Positions 39,737 to 39,765 of a stretch of DNA of 39,765 nt are shown here, piece after piece (positions within the stretch are counted from its first letter, which is position 1; every line of letters starts with the position of its first letter). The stretch is from contig CAMNCY010000004.1 of NCBI GenBank assembly GCA_946534785.1, positions 1 through 39,765 on the forward strand, read 5' to 3'. The DNA comes from an uncultured Lachnospiraceae bacterium. GTDB taxonomy: Bacteria > Bacillota > Clostridia > Lachnospirales > Lachnospiraceae. The translations under genes and the position numbers were made by a program. The notes under the pieces were generated by a model. That model saw only the letters and a program-made list of their open reading frames with translations, was not told where the DNA came from and did no database searches.

Positions 39737-39765
39737 TGAGTCAGGGGGACAGGTACGCTGACTCA
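39737..39765 (+). terminator. Inverted repeat at window end, possible terminator
   Basis: TGAGTCAG (39737-39744) pairs perfectly with CTGACTCA (39758-39765) around a 13-nt loop, 19 bp after the last stop codon. Any T run would lie beyond the window, so the terminator call is provisional. Confidence 0.45.

Overview
The window looks like chromosome from a fairly GC-rich member of the Bacillota, most likely class Clostridia and probably Lachnospiraceae-like. The reasons are strong AGGAGG-type ribosome binding sites, tightly packed and overlapping genes, an ABC-F/Uup ATPase, WYL regulators, a VTC-domain/DUF4956/Cthe_2159 cluster, an AI-2E exporter, an RND pump without an outer-membrane partner, and DltB/DltD-like proteins. 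I see no phage, transposon, CRISPR or plasmid genes. The assignment rests on gene content only; no rRNA or marker phylogeny was available.

Layout. Positions 1-52 hold the 5' part of tRNA-Arg(CCT), minus strand. From about 150 to 10107 there is a long run of plus-strand genes: rhodanese, LOG-type nucleotide hydrolase, polytopic GT-C-like membrane protein, Uup-type ABC-F ATPase, an XRE-HTH/HD fusion with the signature of a (p)ppGpp hydrolase, Mbeg1-like hydrolase, Gfo/Idh oxidoreductase, TIM-barrel epimerase, alpha/beta hydrolase and FUSC-type transporter. The run ends at a strong terminator (10165-10190). Positions 10215-13831 hold a self-contained operon for a VTC polyphosphate polymerase, a DUF4956 membrane protein and a secreted beta-helix protein. 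It is preceded by three TTT(T/A)AGG repeats and followed by a 13-bp hairpin. A 420-base gap with a perfect palindrome leads into an RND adaptor/permease pair (14189-19284). An SGNH hydrolase, a WYL regulator and an AI-2E transporter follow, and these converge on a minus-strand ketopantoate-reductase-like gene.

The most notable region is 23558-35581, a cell-surface glycan locus in two convergent halves. The rightward half encodes an FkbH-type HAD-IIIC/GNAT protein, an acyl carrier protein, an MBOAT acyltransferase, a DltD/SGNH-like extracellular protein and two polytopic GT-C/DUF6056 membrane proteins. The leftward half encodes an FAD oxidoreductase with a four-cysteine motif, two GT2 glycosyltransferases and a DegT sugar aminotransferase. 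The order FkbH-ACP-MBOAT-SGNH mirrors DltA-DltC-DltB-DltD, with the amino-acid-activating ligase replaced by an FkbH enzyme. I infer a Dlt-like system that decorates a surface glycan with a glyceryl or other acyl group not derived from an amino acid.

The right end (35714-39718) carries two tandem ATP-grasp ligases, truA, an unrecognised 186-residue protein, an orphan WYL-type HTH protein with a polylysine tail, and a small protein resembling Nif11 leader peptides. Promoter, operator and terminator calls were made by eye. Membrane segments and families were read from the protein sequences without any database search.
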